Assembly (NCBI GenBank): GCA_035711845.1
Contig: DASTBU010000011.1
Span: forward strand, 1-16,176
Length of the DNA stretch: 16,176 nt
Direction: 5' to 3'
Origin: DASTBU01 sp035711845
Lineage (GTDB): Bacteria > Acidobacteriota > Vicinamibacteria > Vicinamibacterales > 2-12-FULL-66-21
Part shown: piece by piece, positions 15,451 to 16,176 of the stretch
Position numbering within the stretch: the stretch's first letter is position 1
How the letters are laid out: every line of letters begins with the position of its first letter
Position numbers and translations under genes: made by a program
Notes under the pieces: model-generated
Told to the model about the DNA's origin: nothing
Databases searched by the model: none
Seen by the model: the letters and a program-made list of their open reading frames with translations, nothing else

Positions 15451-16176
15451 CTACTGCTTCATTCGCTGCAGCTCGTAGTACGAGGCGACCGATCCGAATC
15501 CGCTCTGCTGCGCGGGCGGCGTCGTGGCCTTCTCGAAGTACTCGCGCGCGCGAGCCTCTCGGCCGTTGACGAGGTGCCACACGCCAATACCGTAGGCGAC
15601 CGTCGGCAGCTGCAAATTGTCTTTTTGCATCGTCTGGGCCACGTCCTCTTCGTTCTTGACGCCCTTGAACAACAGCAGCCTGTCGAGATAGGCGACACTC
15701 GATTGGACCCGGGTGTCGGACGTGACACGCTCCAGGACGTTGTCCGCGTCCGCCTTCCGTCCCGCACGCAGCAAGGCGACGTATTGCCAGGCCAGACATG
15801 CGATCCGGTTGTCGTCGGTCTTCGCGTTCGGGTAGCACTGCTCGTATTCCTCCGCGGCCCGCTCGAAGTCGCCGGTGACGTAATACGCGAGCGACAGGTG
15901 ATACGCGACCCCGTACAGGTCCGCGCCCAGCTTCCGCGCCTGAAGCAGGTCCGGCAGCGCTTTATCGGCCTGCCGCACGTTGATGAGAAAATGGCCGCGT
16001 TCGAGGAGCGCCTGCGGGTTGTTCGGGTCGAGCTTCAAGGCGTCCGTGCAGCCGTCGATCGCTTCCTTGTGGCGCATCAGGCGCGCGAGCGTGCGGCAGC
16101 GTCCGACGTGGTACTCGGGCTGCTTCGCATCGAGTGCGATCGCCTTCTCGTACGCCGCCAGGGCTTTCTCGTTCTC
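15451..16176 (-). CDS. TPR-repeat protein (5' end beyond the window)
   Basis: The visible 241 residues are the C-terminal part; the frame stays open to the window edge, so the ATG at 16077 is internal, not the start. At least four tetratricopeptide repeats can be read: ALAAYEKAIALDAKQPEYHV, EAIDGCTDALKLDPNNPQAL, KALPDLLQARKLGADLYGVA and DFERAAEEYEQCYPNAKTDD. A less regular helical end follows, closing with FGSVASYYELQRMKQ. TPR arrays are helical scaffolds for protein binding; nothing in this part shows an enzyme domain, and the missing N-terminus will decide whether it is a secreted or lipoprotein TPR protein. No terminator hairpin is obvious after the stop, so read-through into the next gene 176 nt downstream is possible. 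Confidence 0.9.
   Translation of the reverse strand, partial: ENEKALAAYEKAIALDAKQPEYHVGRCRTLARLMRHKEAIDGCTDALKLDPNNPQALLERGHFLINVRQADKALPDLLQARKLGADLYGVAYHLSLAYYVTGDFERAAEEYEQCYPNAKTDDNRIACLAWQYVALLRAGRKADADNVLERVTSDTRVQSSVAYLDRLLLFKGVKNEEDVAQTMQKDNLQLPTVAYGIGVWHLVNGREARAREYFEKATTPPAQQSGFGSVASYYELQRMKQ

Overview
The window looks like a chromosomal piece of a high-GC Gram-negative bacterium, most likely an Acidobacteriota member (Vicinamibacteria-like). This is inferred from family content: a MacB/FtsX permease of the duplicated 'orphan' type that is typical of Acidobacteria, a very large Oar-type TonB-dependent receptor with an N-terminal carboxypeptidase-regulatory-like domain, a secreted M20 amidohydrolase, a cytochrome P450 and a TPR protein. 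Taxonomy was not tested by any search. I see no rRNA, tRNA, CRISPR array, transposase or integrase.

Left part (about 1-4654, plus strand): a possible 3' end of an unknown gene, then a secreted M20D-type amidohydrolase, a small single-span membrane protein with a possible DUF3251-like domain, and an 800-codon ADOP permease. Gaps of 52 and 66 nt on one strand allow an operon. Middle (4655-7986, plus strand): a Pat-like protein made of an ADP-forming acyl-CoA-synthetase module with a shortened ATP-grasp region and a C-terminal GNAT acetyltransferase, then an orphan STAS anti-anti-sigma factor. These two genes carry the same decamer GTATACTCCG at exactly the same distance from their start codons. 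A 395-nt gap with no confident gene follows; it holds a strong hairpin terminator belonging to the next gene.

Right part: the TonB-dependent receptor (minus strand, 1343 aa, exactly 16 cysteines in 8 local pairs) is divergent from a P450 (plus strand). The 296-nt gap between them holds a good sigma-70-like promoter for the receptor and a -10-like box so close to the P450 start that its mRNA may be almost leaderless. Convergent with the P450 is an unrecognised minus-strand gene whose last 35 or so codons appear frameshifted by one missing G; restoring it removes the overlap with the P450. A TPR-protein gene, cut by the window end, lies upstream of it on the same strand.

No complete new defence or biosynthetic system is evident. 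The strongest leads are the frameshifted unknown gene, the degenerate acyl-CoA-synthetase/GNAT fusion, the paired cysteines of the receptor and the shared promoter decamer.
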